The position numbers and the translations under genes were made by a program. Of a stretch of DNA of 64,000 nucleotides, positions 44,374 to 55,285 are shown one piece after another; position 1 is the first letter of the stretch; every line of letters begins with the position of its first letter. Source of the DNA: Medicago truncatula (taxonomy: Eukaryota > Streptophyta > Magnoliopsida > Fabales > Fabaceae); contig NC_053047.1 of the NCBI RefSeq assembly GCF_003473485.1, positions 42,332,972-42,396,971 on the forward strand, given 5' to 3'. The notes under the pieces are model-generated. The model made no database searches and was not told where the DNA came from. It saw only the letters and a program-made list of their open reading frames with translations.

Positions 44374-45836
44374 TAGGACAATGGCATTTTTGCTTGAGCT
44401 AACAGAGTTAGACCAAGTTCAACAATATGCCTATGCTTTCTTTCTGCTCTACCATTCTGTTGAGAAGTGTAAGGACATGACATCCTAAATTGAATTCCTG
44501 TATCTAATGCAACCTTTTGAACAGGTTTGAATTCACCTCCACCATCACACTGTATAATTTTTATTCTTTTGTTAAATTGATTCTCAACTAGATTTTTGAA
44601 TTGCATAAATGCTTGAATGGTTTCAGATTTTTGTTTGAGAGGATAAATCCAAGTGAACCTACTAAAATCATCAACAAAGTGCACATAATACTTAAAAGCA
44701 GAAATTGAATTAATTGGTGCAGGGCCCCATACATCAGTGTGAACTAGTTCTAGAAATTCCTGAGCATGAGAGGAAGATGGTTTAAAAGGCAACAAATGAG
44801 ACTTTCCTAACTGACAAGCTTCACAAAACTCAAGTTGATCACTTGGTGAAGTCTTTATATTACAAATTTTTAACACTCTGTCTAGAGCTTTATTGTTAGG
44901 ATGACCAAGCTTCCTGTGCCAATTTTCTTTCACTGACAAGTATGCACATGCGTCTTTATTGGTTTGAGTAGCATCATAAAGTTGATATAATCCATCTTTA
45001 CGTATCCCTTTTAGAAGAACCTTCCCTGTCACTTTGTCCTTCACAGAGCAACAATCATGATCAAATTCAACAATAGCATTATTATCAGAGGTTAGCTTTG
45101 ACACACTTAACAAGTTTTTGGTGATTTGTGGTACATATAAAACATCATGCAGATTGACAGTGTTAATTTTGGAGGAACCTGAGGCAACTACTTTGAGTTT
45201 TTCCCCATTTCCAACCATCAATGAATTCTTACCAGTGTGTTCAACAAGATCTTGAAATCTATCAGTTTGGTGTGTAACATGATTGCTGGCTCCACTGTCA
45301 AAATACCACTCATAATCTTGGCTACTGTAGGGTGATGCTACAAATGCATTGTGTGTGCCTTGCTTCTCATTTTCAGAGTTTGAGTAATTTGTGCCTGAGT
45401 AGGACTTGTCAAAGCGATAAAAGCAACTTATGGCTGTGTGACCAGTTCTGGTGCATACCTGACAAACTGGTTTTGAATTATTGACTCTACCTTTGCCTCT
45501 GCCACCTCTCATACCTTTGAAGTTTGATCCTCTCCAATTGCCCCGAGAGTTGAACCTGTTTCCTCTAAATTCAGTCTTGTTAGCAACATTAGCAGTGGCA
45601 TTCAGGTTGAGATTGTTGAGTTGATCCAGTCTACTTTCAAAAGCCAATAATTGAGCTTGCAATTCGATCCAGCTTATATCAATTTGATCTGATAGCTTGA
45701 CCACAATGGGATTGTAATCCATGTCTAATCCATTCAGAGTTTGGATTACAAGATCAAAATTTGAAATTGCAGATCCTGCTAGCTTGAGCTTATCTGCAAG
45801 CCCTTTCATTTTAATCAAATATTCCTCCATTTTCAT
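44112..45836 (-). pseudogene. E1 gag C-terminal, protease, integrase core, parental copy
   Basis: Same predicted protein as 15801-17525 (gag CCHC, protease DSG, HHCC region, integrase D-D-E core). Here the upstream gag is present at 45833-46246 but in another frame. The change of frame lies in the C/G run near 45901-45905. The apparent start codon is internal. Confidence 0.86.
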
Positions 45837-46246
45837 CTCTCCTTTTTTAGAACTGTGAAATTCTGACTTAAGATAGATAACTCGAGATCTTGTATGAGCA
45901 CCGGGGCAAGACCTTGAGCCTCATCCCAAAGTTCCTTGGATGTCTCACAGTGCAGGAGTTGTGTTGCAATTCCTGCTGTCATCGAGTTTCGTAACCAACC
46001 TAGGACTTGTTGGTCATGAGCAAGCCAATCCTCAAATTCTGGATTGATCTTCTTGCTATTTGGGTCAGTTGATGTGATATATTGTTCAGGACGTTGTTTT
46101 GTCCCTAACAAATACCCATCAAGCTTGCTTCCTTTTATCAAAGGTAAGACCAGCGATTTCCATAAGGGAAAATTTTCTCTGTCCAGCTTAACAGAGATGG
46201 TTGAGGGCAGATCATTCTTTTGGATTGTTTGTGCAGCGGATGACAT
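45833..46246 (-). pseudogene. E1 gag N-terminal
   Basis: 137 codons from the ATG at 46246, 31 bp after the PBS. It begins MSSAAQTIQ, followed by copia gag features (LDRENFPLWKSLVLPLIKG, FEDWLAHDQQVLGWLRNSM, SKELWDEAQGLA). After this last motif the frame is lost by an indel and the ORF ends; the rest of gag continues in the frame of 44112-45836. This region is absent from the two left-hand E1 fragments, whose E1 part ends at the TTGAGC equivalent to 45914-45919. Confidence 0.86.
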
Positions 46247-46277
46247 GACTAAGAGGATCGAGAGCTTTCAAGCTTAA

Positions 46278-46289
46278 AGCTCTGATACC
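46278..46289 (-). promoter_or_regulatory. E1 primer-binding site
   Basis: On the minus strand TGGTATCAGAGC directly follows the 5' LTR end CATTCTTTCT. Confidence 0.85.
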
Positions 46290-46510
46290 AAGAAAGAATG
46301 TTTTGGGAATGATAAATGTTATTCATTCATTGTATTGAGTATATATACACAAATGTACTCTTTACATTATGCCTAGACATAACTGTGTAACAGTATAAAA
46401 GGAAATAGAATAAAAGGCTATTGACTAGGTACAATAATATATAATAATGTACATCAATTCTCATTGATATGTGCTTGATCATTAGAATCAAAGTCAAACA
46501 TTCTCTAATT
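46290..46510 (-). repeat. E1 5' LTR
   Basis: 221 bp, nearly identical to 11014-11233. Followed on the right by the TSD TGAGA (46511-46515). Confidence 0.88.
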
Positions 46511-46515
46511 TGAGA
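46511..46515. other. Target-site duplication of E1, right
   Basis: TGAGA, matching 11009-11013. Confidence 0.8.
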
Positions 46516-47177
46516 AAGAAAATTGTTCCTAAATGATTTTACAAATATTATTTATCATTTTATTTTATTTTTATCATTATTTTAATAACAATATTATGTC
46601 AAAAATTAACAAAACATATCAAATGAATTCTATATCAGTTAAAAAAATTCAGAAGCACACTAATTTTATTGCAAGACCAGACATAACCATAACATTTAAT
46701 ATTATGCCTCCTAAAAGAAAGCATTTCATACAAAGCACACTACCTTCCTTCACAAAAAAAAAATACAAAGCACACTACCCAACTGTATCAATCATCATCA
46801 TTCAACCAAGTTAATAAGAATCTCAAATGTAGGGAACAAAAACAGTTACAAATTTTGCAATACAAGAAGAGTGGAACACAAAAGAAACATGCTGAACAAA
46901 ACAGAAATAGAATAAGCAAGATGATAATGACAACTGTGGAGAATAACGTAGGTGAGGCCTGTCGAGAAAAGAACACACTACTTTTTCAAATAAAAGATCA
47001 GGGATAAAATAGTAATTACAAAATTAAGATGTTTCATTTGAGGGAATGAAAAATAATAAGAGATGATAGTATATGATGGAATGCATTCTACTATATAATC
47101 CATTTTATTCCATTCAATTTTTACAAAATCCTAACTTATCAATAACTACTGTGATCTTATCTATAATAACAATAATA
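46516..47177. other. Intergenic, with duplicated segment Q1
   Basis: No gene. About 46920-47120 (segment Q1) contains GATAATGACAACTGTGGAG and CCATTTTATTCCATTCAA and is repeated at 57267-57480 (Q2). Its end part recurs at 53765-53830 (Q3). Confidence 0.6.
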
Positions 47178-47699
47178 AAAAGAGCTAACGAAGTTTGAAT
47201 CAATTGATAAAAAATAACTAAAAATTCAACTACTATTGCCAACGAAAATACATCTTTAGAGAGTCTCAGAAGTAACTCTAATTCTATTAAGTTGCGAAAT
47301 CCGATTCATCTAAACTTCTTTAGGCCAAATAAGTAGCATTGGCTATTTCTTTTTAATAAAGTAGCATTCATTCATTATTTATTTACTTTTGTTTCTCTAA
47401 TACCATTAGAAAATGAAAGAAAGAGAATCTCGCTTCCTACTTCTCTCTAGTTTTCGTGTCTCTAATTGATCTTTACCACAACAAAACCAAGCCATGTAAA
47501 GGTTAGTTTCATGTCACCATGTTTCTTAAAAATCCATTTATATCTATTTTTGCTTGATCCTCTTTTTCTTACTGTTACTTCCCTCTCTATATTGTTACTT
47601 CAACACACACACATTCATATGCATATTCACATTCACACTCTTCTGTTTTTTGCTTTTGAACTCTTCAACTTCTAAGAAAAATGTCTAATATTTGGGATG
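47178..47699 (+). repeat. Segment P1: upstream region and first exon of the 47.7-kb gene
   Basis: Starts with a SINE-like GAAGTTTGAATCAATTGATA and ends with the first coding exon. Copies lie at 56622-57265 (P2, including the 19-nt first exon) and 60056-60475 (P3, its left part separated at 58627-58705 by an inserted element). CT-rich leader sequence precedes the ATG. Confidence 0.7.
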
Positions 47700-48513
47700 G
47701 TTGTTACCTATTTATTATTTTCATCTTCAATCAATTCTTACATTTCATTGTTGATGTTTTTTTTGTTGGAATGTGTTTAGATTTCATGATCATGTTCATG
47801 TTCATCATGTTCATTTCAACCATGCTACATGTTACATTACATCTTTCCAAACTTGATAGACTTTTACCTTTTTTTTTTGTCTTTTTTCAAATATTCAAAC
47901 TACTTCTACTTCAATCTTCTTCTTCTTCTTCTTCTGAGAATCTGGGATGGTTGGTTGTTATGAGTTATAATTTTGTTAATCTTATTTTGTTTCAGCTTAT
48001 GAAAGGGAAAGACATGAGATGACCTGCTTGTGCAATTATAATGATGGATGGTGCTTGTCTTGCAAAGAAAATCATGAAAAGCCAAAAAAGTCATGGCAGC
48101 AAGAAGAGAGGGAAGCTGGTGATGAAGTAGCTTTTGAACTGTTTTGGTGCGTATTTATACAATTTTGTTTATTTTTGTGATTTATAGATTTTTATTTTTA
48201 TTTCTTCTCTCTCTATTTTAGGTTGGATGAGTTGAAGAAGAATAGAATGAGGTTTGAAGTTTCTTTAGATTTGTGGGAAGCTATGAGTGAAGATGAAAAG
48301 TTAGTTTGGAGGGACCGTGGAGCAAGAAATTGCTTTGAAGCAAGACTTCATGGATGGGATGCTCTAGGTACGACATCCGGAGACATGAAAGAAATGTATT
48401 GCAGACTTTCTAATGCAGTTGATGTTGCTAACGAAGAGAGAGCCAAACTGAGAGCCGCCGCTGCTACTGCTAGTGCGGCTGAAGCTTCTTCCTCCAATAA
48501 AGGAGGTGAATAG
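47681..48513 (+). CDS. Small protein with Cys cluster and HMG-like region (3 exons)
   Basis: Exons 47681-47699, 47996-48146 and 48222-48513 join in phase with GT-AG borders and give 153 residues ending in TAG. Residues about 16-30 contain the Cys cluster CLCNYNDGWCLSC, a possible metal site. Residues about 55-105 (VAFELFWLDELKKNRMRFEV, MSEDEKLVWRDRG) have the aromatic, basic and EK spacing of an HMG box, but the resemblance is weak. The C-terminus is Ala-rich, then Ser/Gly. Exon 3 is the best-supported part; the tiny first exon is supported by correct phase and by conservation of its 19 nt in the duplicate at 57247-57265. The first donor is GTTGTT, which is weak. Family not recognised. If exon 1 is wrong, the next ATG is at 48019. 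Confidence 0.6.
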
Positions 48514-49403
48514 CTAGGTATGTTTTTATTTGCTCATGTCATTTCTGATTTAATGAAAATTATAAGATAGAAGATGATGCTCACAAGAATTTTAATTCCC
48601 TCTTGCTTGCTAATTAAACAAAATGAAACTAACATCGATGAAAGTTTACCCTTTCAGAAATCTATTGTCGAGTTTTTTGGATTCCAAAACTTCGCAATCA
48701 TTTTTTTTCTGTGTACAGATTTTTAGTATCTGTTATCGGTTGTTAGTCGCTTGAGGTGGATTTTTTGGATTTGGGCGTGTGCTGTTTTTGTGGCCTGTTT
48801 TGGTAGTCTTAGGTATTTGAGGTTTAGGGATCAATAGCCTCTTAAAATGTTTAGTAAAAATTTACATTTGATTTATTTTGCTCCCTGGTGTGCTGCTGCC
48901 GAGGTTTTTTCATGTTTTTAGCAGAGATTTTCTTTGAGTTGGTCTTGTTTTTTAGTTTGGCAAATGCTTCTGAGTTGAGGTTGTGTAATAAATTCACTGA
49001 CTCATTTGAATGTGTGAACAGGTATGATGTGCTTACTGAAAGACAAAGGACAGTGTGCTTGACTGTTGGTGATATTAGAAGATGTTTACACTAGCCTCAA
49101 CTCAACTCAACTCATATTGGACATATTGTGAGTTTGAATTTCATATTTGCTGAGCTTATTGACCATAATTTTTTTTTAACTTATTTAACATATTGAGCAC
49201 AATGTTTTGATTGATTAAACTAATGATGAATGATGAGTAACTTATCCCTCATTACCAATTTCACTTTTTTAGCTGTTCAAAACATTTATAGCATATATAT
49301 TATTGATTGTTGAGTCTTGACACACTTGTGCCACAAACATTATGCAAATGAGATCTTAAATTCTTAATGATGTAACTGCAATTGCTTTTTTTCTAAACTT
49401 ACA
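48514..49403. other. 3' flank of the HMG-like gene
   Basis: No confident gene. An open stretch up to 49094 includes a possible short exon after an ACAG at 49017-49020, but it does not join in phase with the upstream gene and I do not recognise it. GT-rich sequence at 48700-48960 resembles LINE tails. Confidence 0.4.
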
Positions 49404-49744
49404 GGGGATGTATTGGATTAGGATTATATGGGATTTTAAAAGACTTTTTAATTATGAAAAAGTCTTGTGGTATTCAATCAAGACTTTTTGCAATTTAAAA
49501 AAAGTCTTGTGGTATTCAATCAAGACTCTTTGTCATTTTAAAAAAGTCTTGAGGTATTCAATCAAGACTTTTCATCATTTAAAAAAAATCTTGTGGTATT
49601 CAAAATCATTCAAATTTCGAAGGATTGTTTAATAAATTGGATTTTGATGGATTTTGTGGGATTTTGCAGTGTAATTTTAACAAGAAAAAGTCTTTCATGA
49701 AAAGATGAGATTTCTTTATTTTAAAAGTTACTATCTTTTTCTTC

Positions 49745-49783
<39 letters not shown>

Positions 49784-49812
49784 CCTATTCTCTCTTCGTT
49801 TCTCTATCTTTC

Positions 49813-49848
<36 letters not shown>

Positions 49849-50515
49849 TCTCATCCCCCTCTCTCCATCTCTCTATCTCATAAAAAAAATAAAAAATTGT
49901 ATTGAGAATAATCAATGTTCCGCAAATCGAGTGTTAAATCTCCGAGATTATTGAGTTTACATTTTAGGTACAAAAATCAGGTAAAATCGGTTTCTGGTAA
50001 AATTGGAAGGTTTAACGAGTTTGACTGAGTTAACACTCGGTAAACTCGTGTAACTCGACCGATTTGTAATGGCTGACACAATATTTTTTTTTGAAAGATT
50101 TGTAAGTGCTGGCATAATTTTAAATATGTACAATTGAATTTTATGGGAATAACATTTTTAACAGATAAAAAATGTGTATTGAGAAAAATGTGTTAGAGTG
50201 TTTTTTAGTCCCTTAAAATCTTATAAATTCCATAAAATTCTTAAAATTTGAAAATCAATAGTAAAAGAATTTTTTATTGGTTTTATTTTTCTTTATTCAA
50301 ACGCTAGAATTTATTTGTTCATTATTTTTATCATTCACGCTTGTAAGTTTGCTCTTTTTTCCTTAAAATTTATTGAATATTTTGAAATTTTAAAATCACA
50401 TGAAATCCTTTGAAATCCTTAAAAGTCTGTGTGATAAATCCTTTAAAATCTTGAGTGTATAAAGTCTTTTACATAAAAAGTCTTTTAAAATCTCACAGAA
50501 TCAATACAATCTTAC
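49404..50515 (+). mobile_element. TIR DNA element, copy 2
   Basis: Left end GGGGATGTATTGGATTAGG, then repeated AAGTCTTGTGGTATTCAAT blocks, a long (CT)n tract (about 49744-49880), then the segment shared with the 5' side of the PPR gene (49905-50100). The right end (about 50466-50510) reads, inverted, as the same GTATTG...GAGATTTTAAAAGACTTTTT terminus, so imperfect terminal inverted repeats are present. No transposase. Inverted relative to the copy at 6475-7131. Confidence 0.65.
49744..49880 (+). repeat. (CT)n microsatellite
   Basis: Two long CT runs separated by short interruptions, inside the TIR element. The inverted copy has a GA-rich equivalent at 6725-6830. Confidence 0.85.
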
Positions 50516-50570
50516 ACAGTCTTTTAAAATCTTAAAGACTTTTTTTATTAAAATAGTCTTAAACCTGCAG

Positions 50571-51330
50571 AAAACACCAGGGACCAAACTGACCACCCCT
50601 CTCCAACACAATTAAAATCAGCAGGCCACCTTAAACCAGTCGCAATAAAAATTCCTTTGGATTCCAACACCATTCATAGTACAAACACGGCGATATATGG
50701 ATACGATCCAAAGACCAACGCCACGATAACACCTTTATCTCATCCACAATCTCGCCCACCTATGTAATTTGATTATTAAATACTCGATTATTCCTAGCTT
50801 TCCATAACACCCAAATCGTAGTATGCCAAATAAGCCTTAATCCGTTACGAGTTCTCTTATTCCTCTCCCCTCCGCACCAACACTCCCAAAGGATGAAGAA
50901 GTTAGGGGGAATTAACATCATCCTCTCCCACCACCCCATAACACCCTGCCATACTCTACCAGCAACCTCACAATGGAGAAATAGATGAATTGATGATTCG
51001 TCCACCCTTTCACATAAAGCGCAACACGTAGGGGCCTCAGGTGGAAGGACGTTTCTCATCAAAAGATTCACCCTAGTTGGAATTCGGTTATGTATAAGCT
51101 TCCAAGAAAACGCAACAACCATCGAAGGTGCCGGACTCTTCCACAATTTGCTAAAAACACCTTTTTCCTCCATACTCCACAAATCTTCTCTCAACAAAAG
51201 ACCTTCAAGTTTACCATAAGTTGACTTAACCGAAATTGATGTAACTGTCTTGCTGATTTCACATTTGGTTGAATATTCATTATATGCAATTTCCAAAATG
51301 CCGTTTTGGCCTTTCACCAAATACTATTCC
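50571..51330 (-). mobile_element. LINE fragment (zf-RVT region), minus strand
   Basis: The ORF 50760-51320 has KSPAPSMVVAFSWKLIHNRI, CALC with HLFLHC, and IWHTTIWVLWKARNNRVFNN, the zinc-finger end of a plant LINE. The downstream part (50571-50759) continues the LINE tail in other frames. 5'-truncated, with no RT core. A different LINE copy from 7345, since the protein sequences are clearly diverged. Confidence 0.8.
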
Positions 51331-51641
51331 ATAATAATATAGTTTGAAAAAAGACTAGATATAATATAAGGTAGACAAATAAATATTGTTGTACAAAGAG
51401 ATAGCTAGTTGTAGTCGACATTACTGCCACCACCATCGTCCTCAAGATCTATTAATTGCTTTATCCATCATATCTGCTTCTTTAAACCTTGCACCAGTAA
51501 AATATTAAAAATTAATAAAAAGTAAATAATTTTTGGTGAATGGAAATTAGAGACAAAAGTGAGTATTAATTGTGTAAAAATCAATACCTAAAAGTTACTA
51601 TGCATGCCTTCCTAACAATGTGAATTGTAACAAGGAAGTAG
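51331..51641. other. Intergenic, 3' of the F-box gene
   Basis: AT-rich; no feature that I can support. Confidence 0.4.
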
Positions 51642-52810
51642 TTATGCTACCATTTCTATTATCTTCTCTTTATATATCGTTACATGACCAACATCCAGTT
51701 TCAATGACTTCAATCTAACAAAGCAAGGAAGTTGATTTCTCATTGAATCATTATTTCTTAGAACCTGCATAATTAGAGTGAATTGGATTCATTCAAATGA
51801 ATACCTATCATGAGCAACATAAAAAATATAAAGAGGAGAAATGATATTAAAGTAACTTACCATAAGCATCATCTTAAAGGTTTCGAAATCGAGAGTCATC
51901 ATCTTTACATTAGCTAGTAATTGCAACCAAGTCATGACGATTAAACGTTCATTTGATATACAACGAAAAGAGTAAATAATATTTACTTCTTCAATGAAAG
52001 GTAAATTGCATGCAGAGGGGGCTGGGAAAGTCGTAGGACGATGAACCTTGATGGTGAGACAAGTAAGTTTCGGAGTACAAAACACAACTTTGTAATTGTC
52101 GGCTTCTTTATTCATGTGGATATTATCTATGGTCAGACTAGAAACCTTGGAATTGGATATGGAGAGGGTTTGGGGGCATCATCCTGTAAAAACCAACCGA
52201 CAATGAACAAATTACTCAACATGTTGCATGTTGAAAAGGGCTCAATACAGCCATTGTCATTGTCACTTGTAGTGAAGATGAGATCAGTAAGATGCAAGGT
52301 TTTCAATGCCGGCAAGTTCAAAGATTTTGGAAACATCTTACCAAGGCCATATGGACATGTATACCGAAAGTCAAGCTTAAGAAATGTCATAGATTGAGAA
52401 TTAAAAATGGAAGTGGGAAGTTCGAGATCCTTTATGTTCCATCGCTCAACCTTGATTGTGACTTGTTGCACATTATGTGACGCAGCTAATTCCATGATAT
52501 CTAAGAGTGTGGTTTTAGGGCAATAATATACGGCATCATCATGCACATATTCTAGGCTATGAAGGGGAAGAGAGCCGTCACGACCAGACAAGATTTGGGA
52601 TACAAACTTGTTGAAGATATCAGCCCTTGCCTTCTTGGTGTGATGCAACTTGAGATTAGTGAGACTTTTCCAAACGTTCTTCCATCGTTTAGACAAAACA
52701 CAAGTCCGAACAGATTGTCTTATATTCATAAATTCAATTATATGCAGAAGGACATGGTCAGGCAGTTCACTAATTCTATCACTTTTCTTTTGTCTTTTCT
52801 TCTTCGTCAT
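51642..52810 (-). pseudogene. F-box/LRR (RNI-like) gene with one frameshift
   Basis: ATG at 52810. Residues 9-50 form an F-box (RISELPDHVLLHIIEF, RTCVLSKRWKNVWKSL), the part that binds SKP1 in SCF ubiquitin ligases. Leucine-rich repeats follow (LPLHSLEYV, LNLPALKTLHLTDLIF). At the five-C run (minus strand; 52172-52176) the reading shifts: the first frame ends at 52133 while the LRR frame continues at 52115 (KVVFCTPKLTCLTIK). A GT donor after 51861 and an acceptor before 51764 give a last exon 51642-51764 in phase, ending in TAA. The gene is otherwise well kept, so a recent frameshift or a homopolymer sequencing error are both plausible. The substrate cannot be predicted. A degraded copy of its F-box part lies at 61975-62155. 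Confidence 0.75.
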
Positions 52811-53979
52811 TCCTTCGTTTCTTTATCTTTATCTTCAGTAACACTTCGACTGACCTAACAAAGTTAGAAAAATACTTCTTAAAATCATTTTGCTTATGTT
52901 TGGTTGTGCAGTGAACATAATCGATTTTCAATGAAAGTGAGTTGAATTTATATTGATTTATGTTTAGATGTAAAAGTGGATTTGACAATAAATTTAAGAC
53001 CAAAATCAAGTGCAGTAGCCAAAATCTACAAATTCTAGCTTCAAATTGAATCAAGCAAAATCAATTCTTATTTAAATAATTCAAACATGATATAATAAAT
53101 TCTAAAGCCTCTAGTTAGCATCATAAACACATGTTATAATAATTTTATCCAAACGTTTCTGACCTGTTAAATTGTCTTCCTTCAATTCTTGGATCGGCAG
53201 CGTCTATGTTCTGTTCTGTTTTTTGCACGACACAAATCTGCCTTGGATTTTGTTTTCTGTGAATCCTAGGTTTATTTATTTATTTAGTTTATTGGGCTCT
53301 TGTAATATTTATGACCCGATTGCTTGCCTCGCACGCTGCAAAATTTACAATAATACTTTTCACTAATTCTATCAGATTTATTTCCTAATATTTATCATCA
53401 TTTTCATTAATATGTTTTTATTTATTATTTTTTTTTTTTTGACAAAATATGTTTTTATTTATTATTATCTGTGTTTTTAATATACATAAGTTGCCCAAAA
53501 AACAAAAACAAAAAAATGAAAAAAAATCAAATATCCAATCCCGCCATTTCAAACGACGGGAATGAAAAAAAAGTAAGTCAAACCTGCAGAACCTGTCACG
53601 CGCAGACATGCGTCAGAGAGTGGGCTCATCCCCGCCGTTTCAAATGGCGGGAATGAGGAAAACGACAAAAGAAAAAATGAAAAAAAAATAGAAAGTGGGT
53701 CATTTTGAGAAATAAATCTCATAGGGGTCAGTTTTGGAATTTTTTTTGGCAAGGTCGGAATAAAAAAAGATGGTGGCATGTGATGGAATCCATTCTACTA
53801 TCATCCATTTTATTCCATTCAATTTTACAAAGGAAGGTGCAAAAGATGAATCACCCCGCACAAGATGTGCAAAAAGATGATGCGACCAAAAGTATTTACA
53901 AAGGAAGGTGCCACAACATCAGAAGCACCAACAACAAAACTGGAAACTAGTGGACGCCCATACATAAGAGATGATGTTT
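52811..53979. other. Intergenic, F-box promoter side and repeats
   Basis: No gene. Includes two inverted 21-bp copies of a CCCGCCnTTTCAAAnGnCGGG-type hairpin (53540-53560 and 53631-53651) and segment Q3 (53765-53830). Confidence 0.5.
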
Positions 53980-54235
53980 CTACCAATCATGATAAATGTA
54001 ACTAAAAGCTGCCTGTTTTGATTTAAACCAAAGGAAAGAATTTAACTTAACTTTTTCTAAGAAAGAAGAAGGATTACAAACCGCATTATTAAATACGTTG
54101 TTGTTCATTTCCTTCCACATCACCCAAACAAAAGCAAACCAAATTACCTTTAGGTGGATATGTGTAGATCTGGGTAAGCCAGCCATATGAATAAACTGAT
54201 TAAGGTGATGTCGAAGCTCACCAAACATAACTGCT
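53980..54235 (-). mobile_element. LINE C-terminal remnant, minus strand
   Basis: 82 codons with WFAFVWVMWKEMNNNVFNN and FLEKVKLNSFLWFKSK, the usual end of a plant LINE ORF2. No zinc finger or RT remains. It seems to belong to a different LINE subfamily from 7345 and 50571. Confidence 0.68.
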
Positions 54236-55277
54236 CAAATGCCTAACTAATGTAACACTCCTACTATGCAATTTTGATTTTAATCTCTTACTATTAGTCT
54301 TTTGTCGACCCTACCTTAAGACATTTAATTGAACTTTTGCCTCCATTTGACTTGAGTTATTTTGAGATTCAAAAGTTACAAATTAAAAAGAAAAAAAATA
54401 AAAGTTGTTTAATAACTATTGTTATTTTTAGTTTAAAATGCATTTTTTCCCCGAAAGAGTGATACAATTTGAGTCAATGATATAATAATATATATATATA
54501 TATATATATATATTGCATACGTATCAACCAAAAATGATATAAAAATATATTGCATACGTATCAACCAAAAAAATTATATTATCAACGGTCTTCTATTTGA
54601 TTCCCCTAAAAAATGATCTCATATTTGATTTGAAAATTCCTCTCACCACCTTTTTAAAAAAATTCTTATAGTATAAAATAGGAGTAAAAGACAAGCTCAT
54701 TTAAAATGAATATTTTGTTAAACACAGTATGGTCTAACTTCTTTTTGTCTTCTATTCTTGATGTGGCAACAAGTAATTCAAGCAAATTCCTTCAAAAAAA
54801 AAAAAAAAGTAATTCAAGCAAATCAGGAAATGCTGTTATGGTAAATAAGGAATCAATGCGGTAAAATTCCACAAGTGTATTGAATTTGCTTAACTAGTGG
54901 TAAATAAGGAAATGCTGTTATGAAAAATCAAGCCAAGCAAGATGGATAATTAAGATAAGGTTTTGGATCCCAAAAATGGATTGGAATTTTACTGGTGTAT
55001 TTTGAAGAAGATAAATGTAAACACTTTTATCAGTGTTTTTTAAATTTTGAAAATTTTCTCTACCTTAAACCTAACACAATCCCCTCACTCTAAAGTTTAT
55101 TTTATATATTAGTTTTCTTAACCATATTTCTATATTAGTTTTCTTAACTAGTGCTTTAAAGACATTAATTAGCATTTTTCTATAAAATTAATATGACTAT
55201 ATACTTAGGGAAATGCTAAATAGTGCTTTACGGGCAATGGTTAAGATGATAAAAAGGAAACATTGCATTGAGAAATG
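54236..55277. other. Intergenic, locally duplicated with 57.6-58.05 kb
   Basis: Blocks such as ACATTTAATTGAACTT, TATGGTCTAACTTCTTTTTG and TTATGGTAAATAAGG recur in the same order at about 57630-58050. An (AT)n run lies at about 54485-54514, followed by a doubled TGCATACGTATCAACC. No gene. Confidence 0.6.
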
Positions 55278-55285
55278 GTGAAAAA

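Larger units (their letters stand above)
11014..46510 (-). mobile_element. Outer Ty1/copia element E1 (minus strand), interrupted by the E2 complex
   Basis: LTRs at 11014-11233 and 46290-46510 are nearly identical and flanked by the 5-bp TSD TGAGA. On the minus strand a primer-binding site complementary to initiator tRNA-Met (46278-46289) directly follows the 5' LTR, and a GA-rich polypurine tract (11234-11246) precedes the 3' LTR. Gag, protease and integrase lie at the right end; the RT/RNase H end lies at the left. The E2 complex (12452 to about 43861) splits the coding region. The N-terminal part of RT, between integrase and the DINNAFLNG motif, is found on neither side and has been lost. 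Frameshifts in gag and integrase show that E1 cannot make a complete polyprotein. Confidence 0.88.

Noticed and set aside
14329..45836. Several long convergent ORFs that look like many separate genes
   Set aside because: All carry gag, protease, integrase, RT or RNase H motifs and belong to two copia families in nested and duplicated form. They are not host genes.
47681..48022. 113-codon ORF from the ATG at 47681
   Set aside because: It is the 19-nt first exon read on into an AT-rich intron. The in-phase three-exon model explains the locus better.
49021..49094. Fourth exon of the HMG-like gene
   Set aside because: An acceptor-like ACAG is present, but I found no donor upstream that joins it in phase without an early stop.
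7345..51320. Whole 6.5-51.3 kb region as one large ancient inverted duplication
   Set aside because: The TIR elements match in inverted orientation, but the two LINE fragments are too diverged and the other flanking sequence does not match. The mirrored layout may be chance.
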